Shown: positions 45,990-58,035, counted from the stretch's first letter. The stretch is DNA of 64,000 nucleotides from Saccopteryx bilineata (GCF_036850765.1 NC_089498.1:49093795-49157794); one strand, 5' to 3'. Numbers and translations: made by a program. The notes: generated by a model not told the origin, from the sequence alone.

Positions 45990-46450
45990 GAGCTTAGATT
46001 AGTATCACTTCATCATTCTTGAAATGCTGCCTTCACTGGCTTCCTGGACAAAATTCCCTCTTATCTTTCTCACCGCTCTTAGTGCCCTCTTCTCATTCTC
46101 TCACATCTTCTTTAGACTTCTAAATGTTAGAGTGTTCCAGAACTCAATTCAATGCAATCTTCCCTTCCTCATCTCACCCTCCTCATCCAGTTTCATCACT
46201 TTACGTCCCAAATGTACATCTTCAGCTTGGGTCTCTCCCCTGAACTCCAGCCTACTCAGGAATTCAACCTGCTTGTAAAGTAAGCATCTCAAACTTAACT
46301 CTTCCAAGATGAACTTCTGATTTCTCCCTTTACAAATATATTCCTCCCACAGTCTTCTCCACTTTCGAAAATGACAAATCTGACTCTAGTTACTCAAGTC
46401 GAAACCCTGACATTATCCTTGACTCCTCTCTTTCATACCCCACATTTTGG
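45990..46450 (+). mobile_element. L2-type LINE remnant
   Basis: Clear sense L2 ORF2 blocks: CATCTCAAACTTAACTCTTCC, AAGATGAACTTCTGATTTC, CCTCCCACAGTCTTCTCCAC, GTTACTCAAGTCGAAACCC, ATTATCCTTGACTCCTCTC. Frames are closed. Confidence 0.72.
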
Positions 46451-46746
46451 TCACTAAAGAATAGACAAAGCTGCTGCAATCACTGTGGCCTGTGCATCAC
46501 TGAGAAATACTTCTGAGAAATGAAGGCCTGAGTGTCTCATGCAGCCATGGAAGGCCAGGAACCTGTTTGGTAGAGAGAGAGGGAGAGAATGCCCACTGGT
46601 TCCCCATTTTATAATCAGTTTCTCCCTCACTCTAACCCATATTCTTATGTTTCCATGCAAAATTTAAGTTTTTATCTATAAAGTGGGCATAGGAATTGTA
46701 CATGTCTCATATAGTCTTTTTATGTAGACCAAAGTTTTAACTATAA

Positions 46747-47375
46747 CTACTCACAAAAATTAGAGGATACAAATATTGATCGACTTACGACCTATGCAAT
46801 TTACGACCATTCGACTTTACGATTACCACAATCGCTAGCCACGACTGCTCCACGTCTGGCAGCACAAGCGTTGCCCAGCTGGGCATACAACAGTGCGGAC
46901 CAGCTTCCGGCAGCACTACCATCTCCACATGCACCATTTCAATTGTTATCCCAGACTCGATACAGCAATTTGTGTTTTGTGTCTTGGATATTTTTCATCA
47001 AACCCCTCCCAAGATGTCTACCAAGAGGAAATTGTCTTTGCAAATATTAAACCAGTTGTACTGGTAATGCAGTGTTTTACTTAAACTTGACGAATGTAAA
47101 AATGAGAAACAATATGGTTTAGAGATGATACAAATGGCATAAAATGAACAAAGAAAATTATGATATATAACAATAATGAAAGAAAATTTTGATAAAATAT
47201 GACCTAAAGATTTTTATAACATCATTTCACAGTACTGTACATATAGCCTACTCAACTTACGATCAAATCACGTTACGACTGGTCTGTCGGAACCAATTGT
47301 GGTCGTAAGTCGAGTACTAGCTGTATTTGAAAATGAATATGAAGTGATAAAATATCTCCTAATTTTTGTGAGCAG
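46747..47375 (+). mobile_element. Tiny palindromic MITE hosting a Tigger-like insert
   Basis: Outer ends CTACTCACAAAAATTAGAGG (left) and CTCCTAATTTTTGTGAGCAG (right) are inverted repeats. With the inner element removed the host is only about 73 bp. The right TA is at 47376-47377; the left flank reads AA. Confidence 0.8.
46770..47323 (+). mobile_element. Tigger-like deletion derivative nested in the MITE
   Basis: The left end is CAAATATTGATCGACTTACG; the right end read in reverse is CAGCTAGTACTCGACTTACG; both continue ACC. TA lies on each side (46768-46769 and 47324-47325). Inside, ATGTCTACCAAGAGGAAATTG at about 47012 encodes MSTKRKL, which looks like the first residues of a Tigger-type transposase; the rest of the gene is deleted. 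Confidence 0.8.
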
Positions 47376-47436
47376 TATATATGTAAGGTAATAATTAATA
47401 TACTGCTTGTTACATAGTAAGCCTTTAATAAATATT

Positions 47437-47905
47437 TTTAAAATTATTTATTGATTTTTATTTTAGAGAGAGAAAGAAGGGAGAGAGGGAAAGAAGGAGA
47501 GAGGGAGAAAGAGAGAGAAGAGAAACGTTGATTAGCTGTCCCACTTATTTATGCATTCATTGATTGATTCTTTTTTTTTTTTTTTACAGAGAGAGAGAGA
47601 GTGTCAGAGAGAAGGATAGATAGGGACAGACAGACAGGAATGAATAGAGATAAGAAGTATCAATCATTAGTTTTTCGTTGCAACACCTTAGTTGTTCATT
47701 GATTGCTTTCTCATAGGTGCCTTGACCATGGGGCTACAGCAGACCGAGTAACCCCTTGCTTGAGCCAGTGTCTTTTGGTCCCAGCTGGTGAGCTTTGCTC
47801 AAACGAGATGAGCCTGCACTCAAGCTGGAAACCTTGGGGTCTCGAACCTGGGTCCTCTGCATCCCAGTCCAATGCTCTATCCACTGAACCACCGCCTGGT
47901 CACGT
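47437..47905 (-). mobile_element. Composite VES-like SINE (two tails, one head)
   Basis: Two tail-side regions follow one another: 47437-47567 (A/T-rich, GAGAGAG, GAAACGTTGATTAGCTGTCCC) and 47568-47902 (T run, GAGAGAGAG, reversed body and head ending CCACCGCCTGGTCA). One exact 16-bp duplication, GCCTTTAATAAATATT, encloses the whole unit (47421-47436 and 47906-47921). Confidence 0.85.
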
Positions 47906-47968
47906 GCCTTTAATAAATATTAACTTGCTTATATGTTGTTTATTTTCATCTCTGGTGATACAAATATA

Positions 47969-48331
47969 GGGGGTCCTTGTGTTACGATCCAGTTCCATTC
48001 CTATGACAGCGATGTAACCCGAATTTTGGTGTAAGATGAAATACAACCTCGCCTAAATCGCTACCCTAATACAGTTATAAAATCATAATCTAGAATACAG
48101 AAACACAACAAAGCCACAGAGAAAGGAAAAGGACATAAATATACTGTACTGTATGTGTTACTGCATATTCATCTGCACGCACAACCAAACTAGTTCACCC
48201 ATGTAGTCCGTAAGCACAACACTAACGGTATAAGCTGAAATACTCACGTCTCAATTTCTTTAAGTTTTTATGGGAGTGAGTGTTGCACTCAAAACATTGT
48301 ATGTCGAGACCACGTAACCCAAGGACCCCTG
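47969..48331 (+). mobile_element. Tigger-type MITE, TA-flanked
   Basis: The left end is GGGGGTCCTTGTGTTACG; the right end is CGTAACCCAAGGACCCCTG, inverted. TA lies at 47967-47968 and 48332-48333. 363 bp, no coding capacity. The ends differ from those of the other DNA elements here. Confidence 0.85.
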
Positions 48332-48333
48332 TA

Positions 48334-48862
48334 TAGTCTCTTTAGTAATAGAGATATTGCTATAAATTGATCACTACTGAATGAAGCATTTTAGGGATAG
48401 GAGAAGTTTGGTGAAAGATTTATTTTGAAGCTACCTATAATATGAGTCAGTGGAAATTTTAATTGACACTTAAATAATTTCTTGCTATTTTGAATAATTG
48501 AAAATATTTAAAAGGTTTTTAAAAAATATTTTTTTCTATGCTATTTTTTTGCAAGTTTATATCAGAATAATTAGAATTATCTGCCCCAATACTTTTGGTT
48601 TTGTTTTAATTTTTTAAATGTTGAGTCTTCTCCTGTTATACTATACAGTGCATATTATCCCAAATGTGCATTCCATTTATATATATGCCATGCTATTCTA
48701 TTGGGGGAAATATAGTCCTCTATCTAAAAGTCTGACATAAATTTGACGTACTTTTATGAAATGTGAAATGGTGGGACTTGCAATTTTAAATTATTCTCTA
48801 AATGTTCTATTAAAAGCCTTGGTAGGCACATGAACTCCAAATGTTAATATCCTAGGGGATGA
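48334..48862. other. Unassigned AT-rich DNA
   Basis: Nothing recognised. Confidence 0.5.
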
Positions 48863-49045
48863 GCCCTGGCAAGGTGGCTCAATGGATAAAGCATCAACCT
48901 GGCACACCAGAGGTCATGGGTTCAACCCTTGGTCAAGGCACATTTGAGATACAATCAATGAGTACAGAGTTAAAATGGAACAACTCAGTGAAAAAAAAAG
49001 TTTGTGCTTTCTCTCTCTCTCCCTTTCTCTCACTCTCTCAAATCA
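48863..49045 (+). mobile_element. VES-like SINE
   Basis: The head GCCCTGGCAAGGTGGCTCAATGGATAAAGC has a B box GGGTTCAACCC and a matching GTCAAGGCA end. The body has AATCAATGAGTACAGAG, then TCTCTCTCTCTCCC, a 3' region close to the classical VES form. The tail is short and unclear. Confidence 0.85.
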
Positions 49046-50394
49046 AGGGGAAAATGAAATATCCGCAGTGATGACTTAAAATGACCATTTAGATATAATT
49101 AGGAAAGAGACGGTAAAAAAATTTATCAGCATTGGAATGGAGTTTGAGAAGCCATTTTGGCAGAAACAGCCATAAATTATTCCAGGCAGATGGATATCAC
49201 TCTTATCAAAGGTATTTGAGAAAGTAAGTTTATATGACCAATTGGTATCTTATTTTAGTATTTAATAATCAAAGCTGTGAATATATCCTTCCTTATAGGT
49301 ATTTAAGCTTCCCTCCCTTTTTTGCATATATTTTTGAATTGTCCCCAGTCCTTCATTTTTTTTAACCTAAACTATTCTTAAATATTCAACTTAACCACAT
49401 TCTGGCATTTAAATGAAGGTAATTGAACATTTTATTCTGAGTTCAGAAATTAGACTAGAACTGATCTCTTTCCTTCTTCTCTCATGTTCTCTCTTTCTTC
49501 CTGCCATTCATTCCATCATTCAACTAATACTTTCCCAATGTTCATCCACACCAGCCACTGTGCTAGGTGTTGGGAATGCAGTAAGGAACAAGCTAGATGA
49601 GGTTAACTTTCTCACGTAGCTCACTGGCAAAATGCAGTTGAGTCCCTCATTTAGGATAACAGGCAACCATCACCTGTCTTTGTTTGCTAATGTCAAAGAC
49701 CAGCATATCACAAAATCATAAGCATACAAAGAGAGAAGGAAGTGATGAGATCATCTAGGCTCTCATCAGTGTCATGACATTGAACTTCAAAGTACCGCAT
49801 TAGTTCAGTATCCCTTCGCTGGGGGCCAGCTATGAGTCACAGAGCAATTCAGTTCAGGAATGCAGGAGGAGAACTCCACAGGAGCAATCTTCCACGGGAT
49901 TTAAGAGCCAGAGAACAAGAACAGAAAAAGGGTCTTGCCAAAGGAGAAGCAGTCATTCTAAAACGATTGTGTCCTAGGACCCAGAGGGAAATGTGTAGTG
50001 TCTTTGAGGAAGGATGAAGGAGAGTGATAGTAAATCAGTACATCAGCAGTTATATTTAGTGATTAAACTGGGAATGGGAATATTTGACATTATTGGACAC
50101 CATGTTTCTTTACATTGTTGCATAGTTCCCCTTCTATACAAACAGTGTCTCAAGTGGACGTTCCCAGATAGGGTAGAATACTGGAAAAGCAAGGGTGATT
50201 ATGGCATCAGGCCTTCACCTAAAGATACAATTACAAGGCTGTCATCTTTTAACTCCCCCTCACACACACACAGCTGCTACAACCACAACACCAGAACCAC
50301 CTGTATCACCTATAATTCAAAAGCTACTAGTGGGGAAATGCTAGTAAAAACCAGTAAGATTATATCAACCAGTAATGCTAAGTAAAAATAGCAG
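49046..50394. other. Mostly unassigned DNA
   Basis: A fragment at about 49535-49610 (CATCCACACCAGCCACTGTGC, TAGGTGTTGGGAATGCAGT) resembles an antisense L2-type 3' end. An open frame at 50014-50385 has no recognisable domain. Confidence 0.4.
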
Positions 50395-50640
50395 CAATAA
50401 TCCTAGCTATCGATATATTTACTAAGCACTGACTTAGATATTCTGGCAAATACTCCACATACATTTTCTCTTGGAACCATCACAACATACCTATGTGCTA
50501 GAAAATTATTAATAAACCCATTTTACAAATAGAGAAACAAAGGCATGGAAAGCTGGTATAATTTTCATTAGGTTTCACAGATTGTAAGTGGTGGAGTTAT
50601 TCAAATACTGGTTTATCTGATAGAACACTGATTCCTCTCC
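50395..50640 (-). mobile_element. MIR
   Basis: Antisense MIR: ACTAAGCACTGACTTAGAT, TTGGAACCATCACAACATACC, CCCATTTTACAAATAGAGAAAC, GGTTTCACAGATTGTAAGTGG, TCAAATACTGGTTTATCTG. Confidence 0.78.
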
Positions 50641-51568
50641 AGAGCTCTGTTTCACTCAACAACCATCACTCAGGAGCCCTCAATTATAAGCTGCTTATCA
50701 ATTGGAATTTGCTATTTTCCCCAAGTTTAATGGTTACACAGCTGGCAACTAAAAACCGGGTAAGAGACTTAATAATAAAAGGCTTCAAAATAGTGCTTAT
50801 AGTAATAGAGATTCAAGATTAAAATTTCAATTTTTCAAGAATGGTGATTCATTTGCAGCTGCAACTGCTCTCCATTAACTGATTAAGTCTTCTCACTATT
50901 GACGGTTTACTCTATTTTAAGGTTTCAGAAATATCCAGTTAATCCCACAGTTATCAATTGTAGAGACACTAGATTTACATATAATCACAGCTTAAAATTG
51001 GGCCTGTGGATGTAATAAATGGTTACATTCCTTTATCAGTGGATTTAGTTTTCTAGTGGCCACTAATTTTGAACTCTCCATATGTGCTGCATTGAAAGTA
51101 AATATTTATTATGATCTTTTGAAGTTTACATTGGAAAGTATTTTTAAAACTATCAGTACATCAAATTATAATGTATTTCTTCTCTTTAAAAATCTGATAG
51201 CGGTAATCCTTTGTGATTTTTTGCGCTTTACAATTCCTTCATCAGTGCAGATGTTAGCAACACATATGGGAGAGCTAAAAAATGCCTTCTCATAAAAGCT
51301 GTAAAAAAAGTCAGCCATAAATCGTGCTCTTTAAATATGAGGAGAGCATCTTGCTATGGATAGTACAGTTGCTCAAAGAACAGATGATTATAAAATGAAA
51401 GGTTTAATACTTCCATTAACGTAGCATTTTCTTTATTGATTTGTTTGCAGCTGATTAGACCCCTTCTTTTAGGGATGTCATTTTGGACTTACTGTTCTGT
51501 ATTTTTCAATAGATTTTTAAAAAATTACTAGGGAAAATATTCAAAGAAAAGTATTATACTCATTTCTG

Positions 51569-51600
<32 letters not shown>

Positions 51601-52125
51601 GTGATTGGGGCAGGTACTCTCCCTCAGACTATGCATTCACATTTAATTGCATTTCATATTTCATTTCATAGCTCTTGGACTTGACTGATGGTTAACAGTA
51701 AACACGTATAATTATTTTTTCATGTGACTTGGCCAATGGCAGTGATTTTCATAGCAGTAATTTAACTGCTGAGGCTGCAAGTCAAGATTCATCAGTTTTA
51801 TTAGGATGCTGAACCTTAAAAGCTTATGGTTGATGATGTTATTAACTCTCTCTGCATTTCCTCTGTAGTAAAGGGAAAAATTTGAAGTGCAGCAGTTTTT
51901 AATATAGTCCACATGTGGGTGGCTATAAAATGCAGAGGGGAAGCTGTCAGAGCTCAGTAAGTGACTAGCCTAGTTATCTCAGTACTGTCATTTCAATCGT
52001 CAGGCATTTAGTTGCTTCAAAATACTTTAACTTTTCATTATGCAAAAATCAATCTAGGAATTGTTTTGTGTTCTGACTTCTTTGTGTTTCTTTTTTATTA
52101 AATACCTTTCTTTTGGTTTCTAGAT
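50641..52125. other. Unassigned DNA
   Basis: No gene recognised; includes the TG microsatellite. Confidence 0.5.
51573..51600 (+). repeat. (GT)n microsatellite
   Basis: About 14 uninterrupted GT units. Confidence 0.95.
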
Positions 52126-52129
52126 GTAT

Positions 52130-53690
52130 TTTTGTCTTGATCTTTGTCCATCTTATTGAGAAAATGTTCAAATTTACAGAAAAGCTGAAACAGCTCAATG
52201 ACACTTATATACATCAATTGTCCCATTGTTTCAGATTTATTTTCTTTCAATATGCAGAAAAAAAATGTACATTTTATGTTTATTTATTTTTGCTTGTTTT
52301 TATTTTTCCTGAATCATTTAAAGTAAGTTGATAAGTTGCAGACACCATGACAGTTTTCTTTAATTAATTTTAAATTCAGGATCCAATTAAAATTCACTCA
52401 TTGAATTAGGTTGTTATATCTCTTTAGCTTTAATCAAAAACATTCCTCTGACAACCTCTCCCAGTCTCTACTTTTGTGTAATTTGTGATCTTGATGTTTT
52501 TGAAGAGTTCAAGCCAGTTGAAAAATCTGATGATCTGAATTTGTCTCACTGTTTTCTCATTAGATTCAGATTAAAACTCTTTAAACTTTTTCATGCTTCA
52601 GAATCGTTTGGAAGGCTTATTAAATATAGATTGCCTGACCTACCCCCAGAGTTCCTGATTCAACAGTTCTGTATTGGAGCCCAGTCATTTGCATTTCTAA
52701 GAAGTTCCCAAGTGACATGATGCCACTGCTCTAGGGGCCACACTTTGTGAACCACCAGGGCAAACATTTTTCACATAGATGACAATCACTTCTTATTGTA
52801 TCACATCAAAGAGCACAAGATGGCAGATTGTCTACTACTGGTGATAAAAGTTTGATTATGTTATCAAGGTGGTGACTACTCCACCGTTGTAAAGGATTAT
52901 TCTTCTCTTTTGTAATTAGTATGTTATCTGTGGAATGGTACTCTATAAGTAAGACATAATCTGCAAGAAGAAGACAATGCAAATTTCTATTCTTAAGAAC
53001 CTGGTTTTAGTATCTGGTGACAGTCCTTGGCTGGTTTAATTGTCATTATTCTCTTATTCTGTAAAGAAGAATTTTTTTCTTCCTCCTTTTCCTTCTTCCT
53101 CCTCCCACACACATGTATATATACACACGATTTCTCTCTGTCTCTCTCACAGTCTCTGCTCTTTCTCTCTCCTTCTCTCCTTCCCTCCAGCTTAATGCAC
53201 TTCTGAGTTTTCACTCTAAATCAAGACTTTTTACATTAAGTATGCTATAATTTATTACCATTGTTATATTTGGCAGACTCAGATTTCTCCAGTGACAACC
53301 CCTACTGGATCCTTTAGAAATGATGCCATTACTATTAGGCATGTCCTTGTTTTCTGGCAAAAGATGTCCAGATCTCACCATGTATTTTTTCTGCCCTAGA
53401 CCTAGGATCAACCATTTCTCCAAAGGAACTGACTCCTTTTAGTAGGAAATATTATTTAGAAGCCAATATCTTGGTGTTGGGGCTTCTAATTTCTTCTAGA
53501 GTGTCATTACTTCTAGGTATTTCAAAGAATAGACCTAAGATTTATTTTTTTAAAAGAATAATTCAGATCATACTGATACCTCCAGTTCAAATGTGGCACA
53601 CAGAGTTCTCCCTCATCTTACTCCAGTCATCAGTGGTATCCACATTCATCCACAGTACAATCTCTGAGTCTCAAAACCAATTTTTAACAC
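52130..53690 (+). mobile_element. Old L1-related non-coding region (L1M-like), strand tentative
   Basis: The block GATCTTGATGTTTTTGAAGAG...TTTTCTCATTAGATTCAG recurs at 60063-60160 (GATCTTGATATTTTTGAAAAG...TCTCATGATTAGATTCAGG), so both are copies of one family. Further blocks (TGTATTTTTTCTGCCC, CATTTCTCCAAAGGAACTG) resemble old mammalian L1 flanking regions. Interrupted by a hAT relic at 52585-52757. Family is by eye. Confidence 0.5.
52585..52757 (+). mobile_element. hAT-Charlie MITE relic (MER5/MER3-like)
   Basis: Blocks: CTTCAGAATCGTTTGGAAGGC, CAGAGTTCCTGATTCAACAG, TTTGCATTTCTAAGAAGTTCC, GGGGCCACACTTTGTGAACC. The flanking L1-like text breaks at TAGATTCAG and resumes after ACCACCAGG. Confidence 0.65.
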
Positions 53691-53929
53691 GTTAAAAATT
53701 TTAAATATTTAAATTTATACATATTAATATATACTTGCTCATTTGCTTTACATATAGAATAGGTCCAGAATCACAACAAAAATTTTCAATAAATAAAATT
53801 ACTAAGAGAATCAAATTTTCTTAGTAATTTTTTGTTCTTAGAATTTATCAAAATTATCTTAAATTGTTTTTTATTGTTTGTGCTATCAATCAATTTGATA
53901 TACAGTTCATTGTGCTGTTTTTATTCCAC

Positions 53930-54600
53930 TAAAGGGTTTTATTTTTCAACTACTTTGATTTAATTTTATGTTTTGAATATGTAAAATATTTATGTGGTCA
54001 AAGTCAAAATTATATAAAACTCAAAATGTTTCAATTTCATTTATATTTATTAGTTTCAGGTTTATATTTCTGTTTCCTTGTTTCTTTTAATAAATATAAG
54101 CAAATACATACAGTGGTACCTTGACACACGAGTTTAATTTGTTTCATGGCCGAGCTGGTGACTCAATTTGCTCGTGTGTCAAACCTAGTGGGTGGTGGAA
54201 GCTCGTGATTCAAATATATGCTCGTGACTTAAAGCAAAAAAATCCCATGAGTGACTGCTCATCTCTCAAATTGCTTATGATTTAAAGTGCTTGTATTTCA
54301 AGGTACTACTGTATACACTTCTCCTTCTTTCTTATACAAAAGGAGCATATGTTCAATAATATATTATACATTCTATGGCACTTTTTTTCCCACTTAATCA
54401 TATATTCTAGGAATCATCTTAATAGAAGTTCATAAAGATAACCTTCATTCTTTCTCAGAAGTACTTACATTCCATTCTGCATCTTAGATAATCCAATCAG
54501 CATCTTATGGATGAACAATTTAGGTTGTTTCCAAAGTTTTGCTGTCGTAGGTAATGTAAACAGCTTTTAGCATGTGGTTGCAGTCAAGCTGAGGGCCAGT
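53930..54600 (-). mobile_element. Old L1 3' region (L1ME-like), split by a MITE
   Basis: Antisense blocks: TTATGTGGTCAAAGTCAAAA, TTCAATAATATATTATACATTC, CTAGGAATCATCTTAATAG, CTTATGGATGAACAATTTAGG and TTGTTTCCAAAGTTTTGCTG follow old L1 order on both sides of the TA-flanked element at 54111-54311. Confidence 0.55.
54111..54311 (+). mobile_element. TA-flanked MITE (Tc1/mariner-pogo type)
   Basis: The left end is CAGTGGTACCTTGACACACG; the right end read in reverse is CAGTAGTACCTTGAAATAC. TA lies at 54109-54110 and 54312-54313. The interior repeats a GCTCGTG(A/T) motif in several orientations (CACACGAG...CTCGTGTG hairpin at 54124-54179). 201 bp. Confidence 0.85.
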
Positions 54601-54990
54601 TATCTTACGGCTCAATTGAGGCTGGAGAATCCACTTCCTAATTTACTCACATGGTTGCTGGCAAGCCTTTATTGCTTGCCAGTGGGGCCTCTCTACAAGC
54701 TGCCTGATTAGTATTAAGGCATGAGAACTGGCTTCCTTCTCTGCTGGGTTACTTTCTGACACGAGAGCTGTCTTCCTCCAAAATGTGTGATAAGAGAAAG
54801 GACGTGCACCCACTGTGCATACATCCAAGGCAGAAACCACACTCATTTTATAACAGAACACTGGGAGTGTCATCCCGTCATTTCTTCTGTATTTTATTAA
54901 ACTAGAAAGAAGTAAGACACTGAGTCTAGCCCACACTTAAGGGGAGGGGAATAAACTCCACCTTTAGGGGGAGAGGAGTGTCAAAAAAAG
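54601..54990. repeat. Unnamed conserved interspersed repeat
   Basis: CACATGGTTGCTGGCAAGCC, GGCATGAGAACTGGCTTCC, TTATAACAGAACACTGGGAG, GTCATCCCGTCATTTCTTC, CAGCCCACACTTAAGGGGAG-type text recalls a common mammalian repeat (LTR-like texture), but I cannot name it. Confidence 0.4.
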
Positions 54991-55314
54991 TTGTGAGCGA
55001 ATGTATTTTTAAAACCACTATATTATCTAACACAGGCAGTCCCAGAACTCTTACTCTGGGTTAGCACTTGTACTCTGTGATGTCACAAGTATCTTGCTTA
55101 GTCCTAACAACCACATTGTACTGCACGGGAGTAGAACTAAACTTTTATCAAATTGCAAATTTATAGTTTTAATGAGTTTTCAGGTTATAAATCAATTGCT
55201 GTGCTTATCCTCAAAATTAAACTTCAGTAGATTATCTTACACATCTGTGCTATCCAATATCTTGGCTTATGTTTTCATGTTTTGAGGACAATGATAAAAA
55301 ACAAAAACCCGATT

Positions 55315-55655
55315 GAATTACTGCCATTTGCAATATTTGGATGGACCTTGAGAATATAATGCTAAGCAAAATAAAGCAGACAGAAAAAGCTAAGAACTAT
55401 ATGATTTTAATCATATGTGGGATATAAAAATGAAACTCATAGACATAAGACAATACTATGGTAGTTACCAGAGAAAATGGGATGGGAGGTATTGGGGGTA
55501 AAAGGGACCAAGTATATGGTGACAAAGGATGGTTTTACTTTGGGTGATGGGCACTCAATGCAATGTGAAGATCATGTATCATAGAGATATATACCTGTAA
55601 CCCATATGATCTTATTAACCAATGTCACCCCATTAAATTAAACTTAAAATTAAAC
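55315..55655 (+). mobile_element. L1 3'-end fragment
   Basis: GGATGGACCTTGAGAATATAATGC, AACTATATGATTTTAATCATATG, GGGATATAAAAATGAAACTC, TTACTTTGGGTGATGGGC and CAATGTCACCCCATTAAATT match the type A L1 3' end at 24760-25080 but are more diverged. Confidence 0.85.
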
Positions 55656-56020
55656 AAAAACAAAACCCCTGTTTATAGTAGGGAGAAATAGGTGGAGTGA
55701 TAGATAAAAAAAAAAAAAGACTGGCTACAAATTGGTAATTGTTAAAGCAGGATGATGGAAAGATACCTAGGGACCCATTATACCATTCCACCTACTTATA
55801 TTTTTATTCAATATGAAAAGTAAAATAAAAAGGGGGGAGGAGAAAAAGAAAACCTATCTCTTTTAATTTAATTTTCTGTCCTCTAAGATTTATTGCATAA
55901 GAGAATATAAGTGCTTTTGATCATTGAGGGAAAAACAACACACCAACAGACTGTTCTTCTGATAACCGTAAAGCTTCTGGGTCATCAGAAAGGCCAGCAG
56001 AAGTTCCTAACATGTAGCCC
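55656..56020. other. Unassigned DNA
   Basis: A- and G-rich patches near 55805-55850; nothing recognised. Confidence 0.45.
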
Positions 56021-56024
56021 TTCT

Positions 56025-56190
56025 TCTGTTACAGAGTTCCAAACTTTACTGTCTATGGAAATCATCTATAGAGCTTGTGAAAATGTCTGCAGATCCCATA
56101 CTGGCAATTATAATTCAGAAACTCTTGATAGAATAAAAAAGTCCACATTTTAAGCAGATATGCCAGGTATTTTTGCTTCCAGTGATAGAT
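56025..56190 (+). mobile_element. Possible hAT-Charlie MITE relic (MER5-like)
   Basis: AGAGTTCCAAACTTTACTGTC, GGAAATCATCTATAGAGCTTG, TGTCTGCAGATCCCATACTGG, AATTCAGAAACTCTTGATAG, CACATTTTAAGCAGATATGCC follow MER5-like order loosely. Confidence 0.45.
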
Positions 56191-57657
56191 AAATCCAAAT
56201 TTTATATACATTGTTCTATGTGGGCTTATAGTGAGGGCACTCTTATGAGTAAAGCAGTATCACAGATATAAAGATAACTGTGATATTCCTCTACTATGCT
56301 ATATTTCCTAAAGAAAATTGCAAACTAGTAGAGGAGAAAAGACATGCTTAAAGTGTTGTAATGGGAGTATAAAGAATTGAGCCCATTCCATAATATCCTA
56401 CCAGCTCTCAGCAAGAAGTGATCATACAGGAGGAAATTTATCTTATATGGATGAACAGGATATAATATAGAGGAATTTTAAAATATAAAGAAATAGATCA
56501 TTGTTAGCTTCTCTAAAAAAAATATCAGATGTTTGAAGATAGTTTTGTCAAATGCTGAAAATTGTTCATTCTGTAGGTGACATCTCTGATAAATACCTGA
56601 TTTTTCAGTTATTGATTAAAAAGGAATCCACATGGTTTGAATATAAAATGTGCAAAAGACAATGGTAGCTTAAAAACTAACACATTGTAGTTCACAAGAT
56701 CAACTCACTTAAATGTCATGGTAGACCTTAAAGGAGTTCAGGAATGTGAAGCGATGTACAAAGACATTATTTTAATTCTTTTGATTGCCTCGGAACATTG
56801 ACAGGTAGACTGTTAAGAACCTGCACTGTTGAGAACTCAGGTGTTACTATTTGACTATGCCTCATTCATAAGTTAAAATCTATTTTGTGAATAGGATTAA
56901 ATGCTACTCATGCATAGCTGTGGAGGACATATGGCTTGAGGAGAGAACTAACACTTGAGTGTCTGTTTGTAAAATCTTCACTTTTCTTCACAACCAAATT
57001 ATGATATAAGTATTATCTCCATCTTAATGATAAGGACACCAACTTAAAGGTAATGACTTTTACAGCTAATTCATAACTGTCAACCATGTAAAATATATGT
57101 CCAAGAGATCAAATGATTTGCCCTTTAATATATAATAAATTAATATTATTGATAATATGTTTTTCTAATAACTACAAAGAAGATTCTCCTAGTTCAGCAC
57201 ATAATAAAAGCTAATTTTCATTGAGTACTTATGAATCAGACATAGTGTTAGTATATATAAATACATTATATATGATCTCCTGAGTTAAGATATAATCTTG
57301 TTATATAGATATCTGTTTATTTAGGGTAAATAAAAGCAAATAAAATTTATCCACTTGCTAAATAAAGTTATACTTTTATCGCATATCTCCTACTGTTACA
57401 CTGTATGTGACTAATCTCTTAAAAGGATGAGTAAGATCAGAGGAAAAATGTAACAGTCAAGCCAAACTTTTTGAAGAAGATGATGATTTAAAATATGTCT
57501 TTGAATTAAACACTGATGATTGAGACTTATACTCAACTTCAGAGAAATGTCGATATGAAATAGCATGATTTGTTTGCCTTAATTTGTATCTGCAGTTTTC
57601 AAGAACTACTTTTAACCAGAATGAAACAACAAAGATTTGAGTTTAGTTGCATTAAAA
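56191..57657. other. Mostly unassigned DNA
   Basis: Faint antisense MIR-like text at about 57000-57110 (TATTATCTCCATCTTAATGAT) and 57205-57300 (TTTTCATTGAGTACTTATGAATC). No gene recognised. Confidence 0.35.
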
Positions 57658-57668
57658 AATCCAGGTGA

Positions 57669-58035
57669 GCCTGACCAGGTGGTGGTGCAGTGGATAGAGC
57701 ATTGACCTAGGACACCAAGGACCCAAGTTCAAGACCTGGAGGTTGCTGGTTTGAGTGTAGGCTCATCCATCATGGGTTCACCAGCTTGAGTGTGGGATCA
57801 CAGACATGACCCTATGGTCTCTGGCTTGAAGCCCAAGGTCACTGGCTTGATCCCAAGATCGTTGACTTGAATAAGGGGTCACTGGCTTAGCTAAAGCCTC
57901 TCAGTCAAAACACATGAGAAAGCAATCGATGAACAACTGAATTGCCATAACTATGAGCTGATACTTCTTGTCTCTCTCCCTTCCTGTCTGTCTCTCTTTC
58001 TAATACTAAAACAAAACTAAATAAAACAAAAAAAC
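57669..58035 (+). mobile_element. Long-form VES-like SINE with internal repeats
   Basis: The head is GCCTGACCAGGTGGTGGTGCAG. The interior holds degenerate 'CACTGGCTTGA-AGTGTGGGATC'-type units (57740-57900), the sense counterpart of those in 14134-14513. The 3' part is CT-rich with AAAACAAAACTAAATAAAAC. An 11-bp duplication, AATCCAGGTGA, lies at 57658-57668 and 58036-58046. Confidence 0.88.
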
